Shown piece by piece: positions 10,481 through 23,462 of a DNA stretch of 64,000 nucleotides (positions are counted from its first letter, which is position 1; every line of letters starts with the position of its first letter). Made by a program: the position numbers and the translations under genes. This DNA is from Sternotherus odoratus (taxonomy: Eukaryota; Chordata; Testudines; Kinosternidae), in the NCBI GenBank assembly GCA_032164245.1, contig JAVMKO010000009.1:77509212-77573211 (forward strand), given 5' to 3'. The notes below the pieces were generated by a model. It was not told the DNA's origin and did not search any database. It saw only the letters and a list, made by a program, of their open reading frames with translations.

Positions 10481-12262
10481 GATACTCAACACTTGTACAG
10501 CACTTGAAATCTTCAAAGCGCCATACCCAATGCTAACCAACTAATCCAAACCAATTAGATAAAAGGCACTATAAAAGTGCCAAGTGTTACCATTTGCCTT
10601 ATAATATTATTATTTAATCATAAATTGCCTCAAAGTGAAGTGCGCCTGTATGAGATGTAACACAGTAATTAAGGCCTTAATTTAATATTTTAAAATTATT
10701 CACTGCACTTCAACGTGGCTCTTGGAAAAATTTCATTCCTTCCAAAATACCTCATGCACATTTTAATGTTTGTAAACGCTGCTACATCCTCATTTAATAG
10801 GCTTTTCCCTTCCTATCACCCGTCTGCCCTTTGAATGCTGTGATGCCAAAAGGAGGCAGAGTTTGGTGACCAAGGATTTGGCCAAGTTTCAACATAGCCG
10901 ATTGGTGTGTGTGTATGTGTGTGTAAATGAAGTCTTTCTTGATCATGTGTGTGGTATATGCTATATAAGAATGCAGTTATGAAAGCCACTCTAGCAGTGT
11001 ATTACTTATGCTGCCTCTGAGAGATAAGCTACAACAGACCTTAAAGAGGACACTTCTCAAAATGTAAGAGAGGTTTCAGGAAGCTATGAGCTGAGGTAAA
11101 TAGACATGGTGAAATTCAAGGCCATTTATTTGGAGGGTTGAAGTGGGATTTGAGTGGTGTGTCTCTGCCTGTGCTGGCTGGATGCACAGGGATGGATGTC
11201 ACCAAGAGAACCGCAATGAGCTTTAGGACAATTTTGTGCTTAAGGGTAGGGTGAGGAATAGATTTATCTGCTTATCTTTCTAAGACGGTGGACCACATTT
11301 CTCTTTTATGCAACTCTATTGAACTGCATGGAGTTTCACCAGGGATGAATGTAGCTCGATGTGCCAGTGTGTTCTTGTTTAAACCCATTTTCTGTTGGTT
11401 TAGCTACATTGACTGGTGAAGATGAGTTACAACAGTGTGACAGGAAAATTGGGCCCCATATGCTTAACCATGAGGTAGAGTGAACAACTTAAGAGATATA
11501 AGGAGGAACCTGTAGTGGCAGGGAAGCTACGTGACCGTGTCCTGCTGTATGGGCATTTTGAGGCTGTGCTTGGAGAATATGGCAAAAATGGTGACCTAAT
11601 AAAACTCATTTAAGATTTCATAACATTCCAGGTCTTTATCCCAGATTTGTTCTTTCAGAGGCAAAAACTGGAGTGTTTCCCTAGCAACCTGTTTAATTTA
11701 CCACTTTATGCTTGCCTCAGTTTTACCCCCTACAGGCTGGTACACAGCCGTATAAATCGTCAGAGTTCTCATTTACAGATGAAATGTGGCCCCTAACTTG
11801 TCTGCAGAAGGGCAAAGGCAAGAGAAAGGGGTTTTGTGGTTTGTGTTGGATTATCAGTTTGGGGATTTGTGAGAAGATGGAAATTCTGAGCCAAATTCTG
11901 CTCTAATGGCGCTGGGGTAAATCTTGAGTGATCCCACTGGCTTTGAGGACATCAGCAGGGATATGCTAAATATACACTCAGAAGGGCTTAGGCCTGTGCC
12001 TGACTATACGTAGGGTCTTTTCTTTAAAAAAAATCCACCACTTTTTGTCAACAACAATGAAAACAGACGGGCATTTATTAAAAGATTTATAACCATTATA
12101 AAGAGTGTAAAATGGAGTTTTGGAACCTTCTAGGCACATGTGTGTAAAATTTGTCAGGAAAAATTATTTTTTGGATGCTTACCCTTCACTATATTACTGA
12201 AGAAATCTCAGACATTTGAAATATAGCAGGAATTTTATAAAATAATATAAGCTTACTGAGTT
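10481..12262. other. Non-coding stretch
   Basis: No gene supported. Contains a short GT-rich microsatellite at about 10904-10925. The remainder looks single copy. Confidence 0.45.
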
Positions 12263-12300
12263 GGATCCTCAGCTGGTGTAAATTGGCATGGCGCTGTTGA
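12263..12300. repeat. Dyad-type short repeat (CAGCTGGTGTAAAT)
   Basis: GATCCTCAGCTGGTGTAAAT followed by TGGCATGGCGCTGTTGA. The same word set recurs at 13749, 25646 (complement), 44433, 45061 and 58251. Family not identified. Confidence 0.5.
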
Positions 12301-12775
12301 CTAACTAATTATATTAATTATTCTTAAATCTAAAGAGAAAACAAAAAAGAAAGCACGAAAATTCATTGCTTTGTGTCTGTCACTTTGGGATGTCTATTGG
12401 ATCACTGGAATAGCAGGGGTCTAATCTAGAGACCAAAACTTTGTTAAATGAGTCAGAATTATAACACAGATGTCTTGGAGGGTTTTGAAGGGGCCACACA
12501 GGATGAGTTGTGAAGTATGTACAGTATTAGATTGTACTTCTACTGAGTCATTGTATACTCTTGAGATGACTATTCTGAGAGGGTAAAGAAGGAAAAGGAG
12601 GGAGGCAAGATTCTGCTGCTCTTACTCCTGTTGAGTTGTACTTCATTCTTCAAGGAGTCCTACTGATAGGAATGGAAAAATGTGAGTAGAGTAAGGCCTT
12701 GCTCAGTGTGAGCAAGGATGGCAGAATATTGCCCTTGTTACCAAGTATATTTGCATTACGCTTTATCACTTTTTA

Positions 12776-12892
12776 ATGAAGTGGATTCTAGCCCATGAAA
12801 GCTTATGCCCAAATAAATTGGTTAGTCTCCAAGGTGCCACAAGTACTCCTCGTTCTTTTTGCGGATACAGACTAACAGGGCTTCTACTCTGA
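12776..12892 (+). mobile_element. PLE terminal unit, degraded
   Basis: Plus-strand order matches the 3' terminal unit of the 4-kb PLE family: TAGCCCATGAAAGCTTATGC, AATAAATTGGTTAGTCTCC, AGGTGCCACAAGTACTCC, TTTTTGCGGATACAGACTAA, GCTTCTACTCTGAAA. The hammerhead-like core is decayed (TTAATGAAGTGG instead of CTGATGAAGTGG). A short possible duplication, TTATCA, lies at both sides, too short to rely on. Confidence 0.8.
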
Positions 12893-13740
12893 AACTTATC
12901 AGAAGGGTTATTTAACTGCCAGCCCTTCCCTACCTCCTCCACCCTGTAAATTATAATGATTCTAAAAAGCACATTAGGCAACTCATTAACTGAAAGTAAA
13001 TGTCAGGGATTATATTTTACCTAGCAAGAATCCATTGTAAACCAGAGCGTCGGCCTATAGCCCAGACTCACTTATGCATCCTCACTTACGGAAGACACAC
13101 AACTGCGTTGATTTCAGTTGGTGAGACTTTAGTTCACAATCCGAGGGAGTAGGGGCGAGGGGAGTCTGCAGCTTTGCAGGGTTGTGCGAGGCTTGGAAGG
13201 TTGTGGGTCCCGACTCTTGGAGTCTGTCTCATTCCTTGCCTGCCTTTGGGCTGAGCATTGCTGAGAGGGCTATACATGAGATCACTAGGAGAGAACTGCT
13301 AGCACAGTGCCAGGGGAGGTAGAGGGACACTGTTGACAATAAAGGGCTCTTGACATTTCCCATAGGGGCAGATTCTGCTCTCAGTTACAGCAACGGGATT
13401 CTGAACTCTCCTTACATCTTATAGTGGGACGGGTGGGAAAGCCTCCTCGCCCACGGCGAATGTTGCTGCTCACCCAATGGTTTTCTATAGCGCTGGTTCA
13501 CTCTGATGAATTTGGTAGATAGCCAAGAGAGTTGATCTGAGCCCTTCATTGCCATGCAAAGCATTAAACGCTGTGATTACATTTCGAATCCGGCAAAGTT
13601 TGAGTGGGTTCATGATGTGTTCAAGTGCACTCATCATCGCTTAAGCCTGTGGGTTTTTTTATTCCTTTTATTTTCTTTCTATCCTGCAGTGTAATGACAA
13701 GGAAATTCAGCTTTTCTTTTTTTTAACATGGAGTCTATTC
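12893..13740. other. Non-coding stretch
   Basis: No gene or clear repeat seen. Somewhat GC-rich near 13140-13480, with no long frame. Confidence 0.4.
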
Positions 13741-13748
13741 ATACTGGG

Positions 13749-13808
13749 GTAGATTCTCAGCTAGTGTAAGTGGGTATAGTTCCATTGACTTAGCACCAGC
13801 TGAAAATG
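13749..13808. repeat. Dyad-type short repeat with both half-sites
   Basis: ATTCTCAGCTAGTGTAAGTG near the left and CACCAGCTGAAAAT near the right are inverted half-sites around TTCCATTGACT. It supports a dyad-symmetric ancestor for this repeat. It abuts the hAT element that follows. Confidence 0.5.
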
Positions 13809-13821
13809 CATTGATTTGTAG

Positions 13822-14154
13822 CAGAGATCTCAAACTTGAATCACCTGGAGGGCCACATGAGGACTAGTACATTGGCCCGAGGGCTGCATCACTGACACCC
13901 CTCCCCCCCCGCTGCCTCCAACCCCACTCCACCCCTTCCACCAGGCATCGCCCCTTCCCTGCCTCTTCCCACCTCTTCCCCGCCCCCATTCCAATCCCTT
14001 CCCCAAAGTCCCCACCCCAACTCTGCCCCCTCCCCGCCCCTATTCCCACCCCTTTCCCAAATCTCTGCCTCTTCCCCAGCGCACGTGGCTTCCCGCTCCT
14101 CCCCCTCCTTCCTGGAAACCACTAATGCCGCCAAACAGCTGTTTGAGACCCCTG
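13822..14154. mobile_element. Non-autonomous hAT element, copy 1
   Basis: 333 bp with inverted ends CAGAGATCTCAAAC (left) and GTTTGAGACCCCTG (right). Flanked by an 8-bp duplication with one transition, ATTTGTAG at 13814-13821 and ATTTATAG at 14155-14162. The interior is strongly pyrimidine-biased (C/T on plus), which opens three overlapping meaningless frames on the minus strand. The same family recurs inverted at 43182-43573: GCCACATGAGGACTAGTACA here matches the complement of the right part there. Confidence 0.9.
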
Positions 14155-14162
14155 ATTTATAG

Positions 14163-16774
14163 CAAGCGAGGAGCCGGCCATATTGCCCAATATCTCAGCT
14201 CTTGGATCACCTTTTTGCTTGTACCTTTGCTCTTGGTTCTGCCTTCACTGCCTCTAGGGCTCTCACTCTTTCTTTCAGGCCCCTGCTTTTCTTTCTTTTC
14301 CCAGACTTTCCTCCCTTGTTGCACATTTCGAATCTACTTGCTTGTTCTTATGCTTTTTCCTAACGCTAACATTTGGCCGGTCTAGTGCATGTTACATCAT
14401 TGCTTCTACTCACTGTTCCCAGGGAAGAGATTTCTTGGTTTTTCGTCATCACGGTGCTTTGACAGTTTGTAAATCTGCTGCAGCAAAGGCAGACGGACCC
14501 TAACAAACACTTAAAATGAGCAATGTTGACAGAAATCTGGCCTATTTCGACCTTTTCAGTTCTGCATGTAAAGTTTTGAACCCACAAACCTGTCTCAAAT
14601 TCAGTCATTTTTAGCACATGCTCTATATTTTACTTTGTATTCCTCTCATTTCCTTCTAGCTGTACTTCAGTGCAGTGACAAGAAACCAAGTGCAATTCTG
14701 AATGGTTTGTCCGAGTGTTTATGTCATGACTTACGATCTCTTAAAGGAAAACCAGCCAGGTAAGACTTAAGCACTAGAAAAATTAGACTCACCCATTCTC
14801 AGGGTTGAGCAGGGATTGATCCTGAAGAGTGTGGGTGTGGAGAAGGCACGGAGAAGTGCAAGACAAAAGGTGATGAGCAGAACAGGGTGTACAAGTGAAG
14901 CTGATTCTGTTAGAAGTGCTCCTATATGGCCATCAAGGTGCTGCTGTCAAATAAGAGTAGTAAGGTCACAGGAGTGGGGCGGGGGATGCATAGCTAAACA
15001 ACTCATTTACATACTCAAGGCAATGACTCCTTAGCCCCCAGCCTGTCCCTTTTGTATCCTGCATTTTTGGGAGACCAAGTGCACAAATAGTTGGGACAGT
15101 CTGCTGTTCTGTATGGGGGATGACACCTTAACATACTTGTTCCTCTGCCTAACCTAATTTCATATTTGCCCTGGGATGCAGTATCCTTTCGAACCACCCT
15201 GTTGTCCCTTACACAAGCATTTCTCTTCCTGGAATGAAGGGTTAAAAAAGAACAGATGGTATTATTAAACCAAGCATTTAACGTGAATAACTGAACCAGG
15301 AGTTCTTGTTTAAATGCATAGCTGTAGGTTAGCAATCGTCTTGTTGCCTGAAAGTATTTGGAGAGAGAGTTGTTCTGAGGAGCAGAGAACATTTATTCTA
15401 AAGCAGTGTAGATAACTGATTGCTCCAGGCAAGTTGATTCACTTGGGAGAATTCTGGCCTTGCTAAGAACTCAAGAGGAACTTTTTTAGATTATTCTCAC
15501 TTTTTAGGGAGAAAAGGGTAGGAGAGAGAATGTAGAGGGCTGCCATACTTGGGATCACTGTTGGGTAGACTTCAAAGTCCCCTTTGTGATGAAATGGTAA
15601 CAGAGACAATGGAGGATAGATCTCAGATGGTGGAAATCAGCATAGCTCTTCTGAAGCTATACCAATAAACTAGCTATGGAGTTTGCCCATAATCTCATGG
15701 GACAAGTGTCTGATGATTAAGCCACCTAATAAGTCAAAACTATTGTCTCACCACCTAATAGGGAACATATTAAAGCCAACAATACAAAAGATATACTCAG
15801 AGGAGTGATACCAATTTCTCCCTATTGGTTACACACCATGGAGAAATGAATAGATGACCTAAAATACTACTTCTGAGGAGATAGGCACTATGAAAATGTC
15901 ACCTAGATAAATAAGGACCCAAAGACCCAGTATCTTAAGTAGCTAGACTATTGATTAAAGAATCATGATAAATGAGTAGAGGGCTGTGAGTAAGATCAAT
16001 ACCATCAACCTTAAAAGTCAATCTCCAGGACCGACTTGAACAGAGACACTAAAAAACTGCACTCTGGAGAGCCACAAATCTTGGTTTGGTGGTGGTCTAG
16101 ACTGGGCTTTTAGGTTTTTTCAGTGCCGTTTCCTTTTTGTATGAATAAACTTTAAAGAAATGTAGGAGAAGCGTATTTAGAAGTTGCAAACATCCCCAGA
16201 AGTGTGGAAGTCTAGCTAAAGAAAACCTCAGAAAGATACAGATGCAAAATATAATCGGACTCAGGAGCTTTCAGAATATCTGAGGATACCTTTAGAATGT
16301 CCTGAAATAACATTTAGGGAAAATATTTGCATTATAATCACAATCCCAATGGAAAAAATAAAGAGGGGGAGAAAAAAGGGGTGGCGGGAACCTCCTCATC
16401 TGCTATCAGTTAGCATAGACCCATTGGCTTCAGTAGGGGCACACCAGTCCATCAAGAATCTCGTCCAGTATCTCATTTCTTACATGGATGAAAGAATGTG
16501 CAATGTCATAGATCCCCACAAGAGAAGGAAGTTGCACCAAAAGAATAAGAAAGATATCATTTGCCGTTGGAAGGCTGAGGGTGACTCTTGTTTATGTGAA
16601 TATTAGGGTAGAACTTGAAAGTAAAAACAAGGGCAGTGGAATATATTTCCAGTTAGGTATGAAGAGCCCAATCCCTGGTCCCAGTGAAGGAAAGGGGAGA
16701 CCCTTCCACTCACTTCAATGAGAGAAGGAGGCGGGGCCTTCCTAGCCAAGATTCCTATAACTGAGCGTGTAAGA
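14163..16774. other. Non-coding stretch, apparently single copy
   Basis: No gene supported. A 125-codon minus frame at 15015-15392 matches no family I recognise and has no splice or start context that convinces. 15480-16350 is purine-rich on plus. No clear transposon. Confidence 0.4.
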
Positions 16775-16890
16775 TCTTTGAATCAGGGACTATCTTTAAC
16801 TTCTGTATTTGTACAGCACCTTACGCAGTTGGACCCTGCTCTTTAACGGGGGCTCCCAAATGCGGCCACAATAAAAATAATGTCAGCAAA
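16775..16890 (+). repeat. L2/MIR-type 3' end relic
   Basis: TAAGATCTTTGAATCAGGGA, TTTGTACAGCACCTTACGCA, and a trailing AATAAAAATAATG match the general layout TGTAAGCTCTTTGGG...TGTACAGCGCCTAGCACA of an ancient amniote L2/MIR-like tail. A second copy is at 20905. Confidence 0.5.
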
Positions 16891-16940
16891 GATATTTTGT
16901 TTACGTCAAAAATATAGCTACAGATTCTCTTGTTAAAGAG

Positions 16941-17165
16941 TCAGTGTAGCCTGAAGGAATGAACACTGGATCGGAGTCAGAAGCTTCGATTTTCTGGTTA
17001 TGGCCTGGCTGCTTATTTCCTGTGTGACCTTTAGCAAATCACATAACCTCTCTCTCTAGGTGTCCGTTTTCTCCATCTGTAAAATGGGAAGGATGATATT
17101 TTAGCTCTCTCATTGGGGCGTGGTGAGGATGGCTGATTTCATGTTTGTAAAGTGGTGGGATTCTT
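16941..17165 (+). repeat. MIR SINE
   Basis: The order matches MIR: a tRNA-like left part (AATGAACACTGGATCGGAGTC), then CCTGTGTGACCTTTAGCAAA, TCACATAACCTCTCTCTC, and CATCTGTAAAATGGGAAGGA. MIR is an ancient tRNA-derived SINE shared by amniotes. Confidence 0.8.
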
Positions 17166-17169
17166 CCAG

Positions 17170-19850
17170 CACCATTGTGCCAATGTATGGGTAGGACCGT
17201 GGTTTCCTGAGTAAATCTCTGCAGCACACAGAGGTGGCAGAGTCAGCTGCTTGGCTGAAATGGTAGATCATCGAAACAGCTCAGGAGGTTTCTGGAGAGA
17301 AAAACGGAGGCATTTCTGGGTTCTTTGAGTAGGACTCTTAGGATAAATGTTGTTTATTCCTGCCATTTGGAATCATTACTTTCAGTGAAAACTTCTTACT
17401 GAGACTTCGGTTGTGTTACTCCTTGTGTGGTCAGGATCTATTCCCATCACTTTTTCTGAACTGAGATGAGAATATAACCAGAAAGTCAGTTAGAGTAGAT
17501 ATCTTCCATGCCCTCCCCACCAAATATTCACCAGATGGGTCATTACCTTTGTATTATGCTCTTGGAGAGTTTCTTGCCAGATCAAAAAGTGTGAACAGCA
17601 TGTCTCCTTTGTGACTGCCACGTAAACTTTCCCAGGAGAGTTTGTCTTACATTGCCACTGTGATGTAGTCAGTATAAGCTGAGTGTTGTACATGTGTCCT
17701 GGTAAATTCTCATGTGTCAATTTTAACAGAGCAGTCTCTGTGATCTGATCTCATAGGGTGAAATTAACCACCTGCACCGACGGTTAGCATCAGCACACCA
17801 CTTAAATCTTATTTGGACTCCGGTAGTGCATCGACCTGGTGCTGGTCTCCTGCACAGAAATGAATTTCATTCACCCAAAGTGGGGACTGCAAAGGGCCTC
17901 CAACAAAACACAGCACTGAAACTGCCCACCTGAAATGACAAACTCTCAAGAAACAGTTGAACCATTGTCTGGAGAGTTACTTAGTAGCACGCTGTCATTT
18001 ACAATCACGACTGCACAAAGATATGTTCAGAAAGTGTTAGTGCACAGCGTTCTCCCCAAATCTGTCAGAAACTATATGTACGTTTCTAGGAGTTTCACCT
18101 TTGTTTTCTGCAAGGGGTGATGGTGGGTCAAAAATCTAGCTGGTACAGTACTATGAAAAATAACTCTTAATCTTTTCAGTATTGTTCTTGCTTGGCAGAA
18201 AGTTCTATAAAATGTTAGGGAAATGTTTGCAAAATTGATCAAGCTTGTCCCAAATCAGTATTGTTAACAATTTTTTTTTAAAAAAACCCTCCATTAGAAG
18301 CACTAAATGAGGATCATAATGAGCTATCCAGAGTCTTGCCAACTGAATTTAATCACTTTCTGATCCCAACAGCCACACAATTCAACTCTTCCTTAGCATA
18401 ATTAAGCAAGTGACAATAAGGATGCTATTCCAAGACATGGTAATGAGATGCCGTGGGGCCTGAATTCAGCTGGAGGGGAATGCCTATTAAATATTTATTG
18501 TATGTGCAGCTTCTTCAGTAGCTTTCAGAAACATAGAAATGGAAATGTAGCAACATTTTTCAATTTAGCCTTTTCCTTCGGAAATGCAAGTGTTAAAAAC
18601 TGAAGCAATGCAACCACTTGGTTTTAGGCTTACTATAATTTTTGGCCTGAGGGCTGTGTTCGGCATCAATAAAAATCATAGTTTATGTAGGAGGAAAATA
18701 AATGGGAGGAAGGAGGTCAAAATATACAAAAATAAAAATAGAAAAATGAAGAGGAAGTAGGCATGAGACAAACCAATTTGGTAGTGTACTAATGTTCAAG
18801 TCAACAGGAATTAACTAATGATGGCCTGTAGGATGTGGAGGGAGTACAAACTCAAAGGGGTAACAGAAATCATGTGGAAATGGAAGTAATTGGGCGAGGG
18901 AAATAAAGGTCTGAGCCATTGAACTAAGACTTTTAAGTGTAGTGAAAATCTGAACCTAGATACAGAAAGAAATGAGCTAAATTTGAAGGACGGTTTCCTC
19001 TGTGTTCCTTTGGACTCTTTATAGAGGGTGGAAAGAACTGTGGAAATCAGGGTCAGCCTAAATTAACTGAGACTATGGAAAGCTGCGCGTACATCGGTGT
19101 GCCAAGGATTTATACTGGGAGTGTGGGCACATAATGATTACATTAGAAGAATGTTGTTTAGATTGTAAAATCAAGCACTCAGAAATTGGGACCTGCCAGA
19201 TTTACGGTTGCCTGGGCCTACTGCTTCCAGCCTGTGCCTTCTGTGTCCGGCCTGTGCACCGACTGATTAGGGACCCTGTAGAAAAAATAATAATACAGCG
19301 TGATCACGTACTTAAATACTGCATGAAAATGGGTGTACAGAAGGGGGAAGAATTTAGGTTGCACATGCAACTGTAAATATGGCATTTCCTAACTTTAGAG
19401 GGCTAGTTTGTTGCAACCTAAATAATGTTCTTTTAATGTGGTGGTTTTGAGTGTCATTTTCTAGTCTTTATTTTTAAAGAAAAAAAGCAAAACCAAGTTC
19501 TATTATGTACAACCGTAACCTCCCCATGATGAATCATTAACAGGCTTTGAACCTTCAACCAGCAACAGTGAAGCAGGACTTAAGATACAGGACTAACAAC
19601 AATAGTTGGCAGCAGGAGAAGGCTGTCTTCCCATAGCAGACGAGATGGGGTTTTGGCTCTGGGTTCTGGGACCATGGAGTGGTTGGAGGTAAGCCCATCT
19701 CAGCCTGGTACATTCTCTCTCCTCTTCCCCTGAGTTGTGGGCACTCCTGCCCTGTGTATGGCTTTGAGATGGGGGGGATTGGCTGCTGGCATTATGAATT
19801 GGGAAATCATTGCAGGGAGTCTGGTCTGTCTCTCACTCTTCCAGTCCAGG
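17170..19850. other. Non-coding stretch, possible conserved element at 18180-18620
   Basis: No gene supported. About 18180-18620 is AT-rich, repeat-free by eye and dense in TAATTAAG, AATGAGCT and TGACAATAAG words. That is the look of a conserved enhancer but is unproven. Purine-rich DNA follows at 18690-18930. The remainder shows nothing. Confidence 0.3.
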
Positions 19851-19962
19851 AGCTGGGGAAGTCTCTTGGGCCAGGTCACACAAGAAGTCAGTGGCAAAGT
19901 AAATGACAGAACCTAGATCTCTTGATGTTCCATCCTGTACTTTAATTACAGGGTGAGATCAT
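19851..19962 (-). repeat. MIR SINE, antisense
   Basis: The plus strand reads CCAGGTCACACAAGAAGTCA, GTGGCAAAG, AGAACCTAGATCTC and CCATCCTGTACTTTAA, the complement of the MIR core and tRNA-related part. Confidence 0.7.
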
Positions 19963-20904
19963 CCTCCTAAACAGGGAAGGGTGAATGGGTGATGCTGAAA
20001 CAATAAAACCCCTCAATCGGGGTGCCAAAAATTCAGCCCCCGGAGTCATGTAACGTGGTCTCTTGGATGTAGCTGCCACGTGAGGACGTGCCAGATTAAC
20101 GGCTGCTTTTTCTTGCTGGCGGCGTCCTCTCTCAATGAAGATGCGAGTATCTTGGCTTTACGATAGCCAGGTGCAACTACTTTATATGGTAAAGTGTATG
20201 TAAATTGACATGCAGATTCGTGGGTACATCCTGCTCTCGTTGATTTCAGTGACCAAACTCTGGTTGACTTCAATGGGGAGAGGATTGGGCACCTGGGTGG
20301 TCACGGGGGCCCTGGCAGGTTGTCAGTGCAGCTCTCAACTAGCATGCATGATATTTGCCTGTTGACGTTTATTCCAGGCCGGGTTGTACCAGTCACGCAG
20401 ACAAGCTCATACTGGGGTGAGGCAGAGCTGTCCAGCCCCAAGAGGAGCTCTGACAGGGCACAACACCATCTGCAGCTCACTGGTTCTGGGGGACTGTGCA
20501 GCTTGCCCCTGCTGGTGGGCCTGCCTTTTACGGTGGGAAGATGGGAAAGACGGGCAGGCCCAAAGCTCTACCTCTCCTTGGCCTTCCTCATCTCTTTTGG
20601 GGTGGGTTGGGCACTAGTAGGGAGAGATCCTAATCCAGTTTGCCCGGGTGTATTGGAGGCTCCTTGTATCCAGCTCCTTTCCTCCCTTCACCAGGGCCAA
20701 ATATATTGGCTGTGATCCTCAAAGGCATTTAGGCCCCTCATTTCCATGGACATTTGGGGATCTGGTCCACCTTTCGTGATCTCAGCCAATGTGTCTCCCA
20801 GGTAGCTGTGTGTGTCCAATAAAAAGTGTGAGACATGAAAGATATGGATCATTGGCTCTACCACAGAACAGCTGTGTGACCATCTGCCCACCCATCTGTC
20901 TTGT
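19963..20904. other. Non-coding stretch
   Basis: A 131-codon plus frame (20320-20715) overlaps another plus frame of 77 codons in a GC-richer segment and resembles no known protein. No supported gene or transposon. Confidence 0.4.
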
Positions 20905-21045
20905 CTGTTTAGAGTGTTAGACTGTAAGCTCTTTGGGACAGGGACCGTTCATTGCTTGCTAAGGATTTGAACCGTTGCTCTAGTACAATGGGGCCTAGTC
21001 TTTGTTGGAGCCCTGATGTGATACCACAGTGCAAATCATAATTAT
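20905..21045 (+). repeat. L2/MIR-type 3' end relic
   Basis: GTTAGACTGTAAGCTCTTTG, GGACAGGGACCG, CTAGTACAATGGGGCC and GGAGCCCTGATGTGATACC follow the layout of the ancient amniote tail also seen at 16775. Confidence 0.65.
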
Positions 21046-23344
21046 TGACATATGTGCTAAATGGTATTAGTATCATTTAACCCTATTTTTTTCCCTAAAA
21101 TTGGGTCAAATTATCTTGCTTAGAAACCCCTTTTTTCTTATAAAATACAAGAAAAGCTGGGAGACCTGACGTAATTAATTATCCTCCTTGGATTACAAGA
21201 CTTTTCATTTGCTATTTGATCTTTTTAGTCCCCGTTTCCATTAAAATTCCCAGTAACACACAGTCTCAAGATCTCACTAGCATGCTAGCATCGTATTTGT
21301 AAGGTGGTCAGGTCTGTGTATAAGAGAGCATTTACTGACTAGCAGTGAGTGACTTCAGCCATAATTAATTAATTAAATGTGTGTAAAACATGGTTCATTA
21401 GCAAGGCGGTGTGACAATCTCAGGGTGTTGAATACTGTCTCTAATTGCGTAATGGGCGTGCTGGTATTACGGTGTTGGTTCATTAGTTCACAGCTTCTGC
21501 TAGGATTGCTCAGGTGAGAGATCTGTGAATTCCTTGGGCTGTTCCATTGACCTGCTGGGCATTGCCGAGAATAGTTTACAGTAGCCAGTCAAATAATATT
21601 TCTTTCTGTTTTCACTTAAAAACCACACCATTAGAAATTATTATTATAGCTTAGCAGCCGAGTATTTGCGCTGGAAGCTGGAAATCTCAGTTCAACTGTA
21701 GTTCAAGCAATAACTATTCTTTATACTCAATTATGCACTGTAGCACATTAGGGAAGTCTGTGGTTTCCTGATGTAGATTTTTTTCCCCCTTCTGTTACAG
21801 CAACGTTGCAATTGCCTACAAGTATATCAGGAAGTGATATAACTGCGCAGTTGTGCAATACTCTATTTAAGCCCCACCCAGGGTATTTATCTGGCTCACT
21901 CTAGAAATGAGACCAAGACAAAGTTCAGGGATATCCCAATCTGGAATTTTGCTTTCTCTCATCAGAGATATGGGTGTATCTATGAATCAGAGGTATAAGG
22001 AAGTCAGACTTCAGAGCTCCTAGATCCAGAAATCAGTGGTACCTTGTGTTGCTGGAGTTTGGTTGTTATTGGTTTCTCAGGGAGGGAAGATCAGTTGGCA
22101 TGCAGAGAGACTCCTACAATGCTCCTCCTCCCTTGAGACAACAAAAAATATATATCTGGGAATTCTTCACAGTGGGTGGTGTGAGGCCCAGGTAGCTGTG
22201 TTGCTATTCAGAACAGTTTTGCTGACCATGGTTTTGTAAGGCAGAGGGGAAGAAGTTTCTTATCATTTATTTCACAGTGCTAAAGTGTTCCTGTAAGAAA
22301 TTCTTTGCTCATGTCAGGTGTATCCTGAGTAGGTTTTGTGGCACCAGTGTTACAGTTTTCTGGCTTCATGCTTCGTTTGGAACTTTGGTGCTCTTTGAGG
22401 CTGATGTTTGGAAAGAAGGTATGTTACCGCCAAAGCGTTGTGGCTGTCAGTTGGTGTTACTGTTCTACCATGGGATGGGCACGCTTGTCTGTCTAGTAGC
22501 TGGGCTGCTCTGCATTCTGAAAGTTCATTGGAGTCAGAAGCACTTGCAGGAGAAGCACTCTAGTTAGTCCATCTCCCTGGCAGGAGGGAGGGGAAGATAT
22601 GGAAGTGGTGGCAGTGGAACCAGGAGAGTGGTATAGTTTTTATGCTTCCAGTGTGTACCTTGATGCGTTCTTCATACTTGAGAGAAATTCAGAGCAGGAA
22701 ATCAAATATTTTAAGACTGGATTTCCTTGACTGAGGTAATGAACCATAAAAACTCTTTCAATTTCTTGAGAATTGAATATTCTCCAATGGGGTTCCTGGA
22801 AAACCACTCTAAAAACTGCCTCAAAGGCCTCCATCTGCTTTTTGAGATATAGGCCCAGTTAACAGAGCCCCAGCAGTTAGAAGTCGAAAGTCTCGCGGGG
22901 GCTGTGCACTTGCTTATCAGACATGGACTTCTGGAGAAGAAAACAGTGAAATTTGGTATCAAGTTACTTCTTGAGTGCATGGCATGTTCCTGTTCAATCT
23001 CATTGTGTCAACTGTCCAATATGTTGCTGGGTGTACAGCGCGGGACATACAAATCTTTGAGTTTCCTTGCAGATGTTACAAGGAAGCAAAGTGTGAGGTC
23101 CAGGACCGATCACTGACTTTGCCCTGAGTGGAGTAATGTACAAAAGGGGTCTGATAAGGGGGATCCTGATCTCCAGTATGCTAATGAGGTGCTTAACAAT
23201 GAGCAGAGTGTGAGGAACAGCCTCCGGCCGCGGGGGAGGCCACCCTGCGGCTTAATGGGGCAGCGCAGGGAGCCCTCTGCAGGGGACAAGCCCCTGGCCA
23301 CTGGGGATCTTACCCCACTGCTGGATGGCTGAACAGTTCCCGCC
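21046..23344. other. Non-coding stretch, possible conserved element at 21340-21680
   Basis: About 21340-21680 contains ATAATTAATTAATTAAATG, CTAATTGCGTAATGGG and TAGAAATTATTATTATAGC, with no repeat signature. It is a conserved-element candidate by composition only. No gene supported in the rest; a 96-codon frame at 22277-22567 lacks any family signature. Confidence 0.3.
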
Positions 23345-23425
23345 CCGCTTGATTATCCGAACTCCTGATTATCCCAATCAAATCCATGTCCCTCACGCTA
23401 TTCGGATAATCAGGGGTACGCCGTG
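23345..23425. mobile_element. Possible Tigger/pogo fragment
   Basis: GATTATCCGAACTCCTGATT and ATTCGGATAATCAGG face each other across about 30 bases, resembling the GATTATCC-rich ends of Tigger elements such as the complete one at 36046. No TA duplication confirmed. Confidence 0.45.
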
Positions 23426-23462
23426 TCAGGTTTTTTTTTTCACTGTGAACTCATTTAAGAAA

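Noticed and set aside
13830..14134. Three Gly/Arg-rich minus frames
   Set aside because: Pyrimidine-rich core of a hAT element read in three phases.
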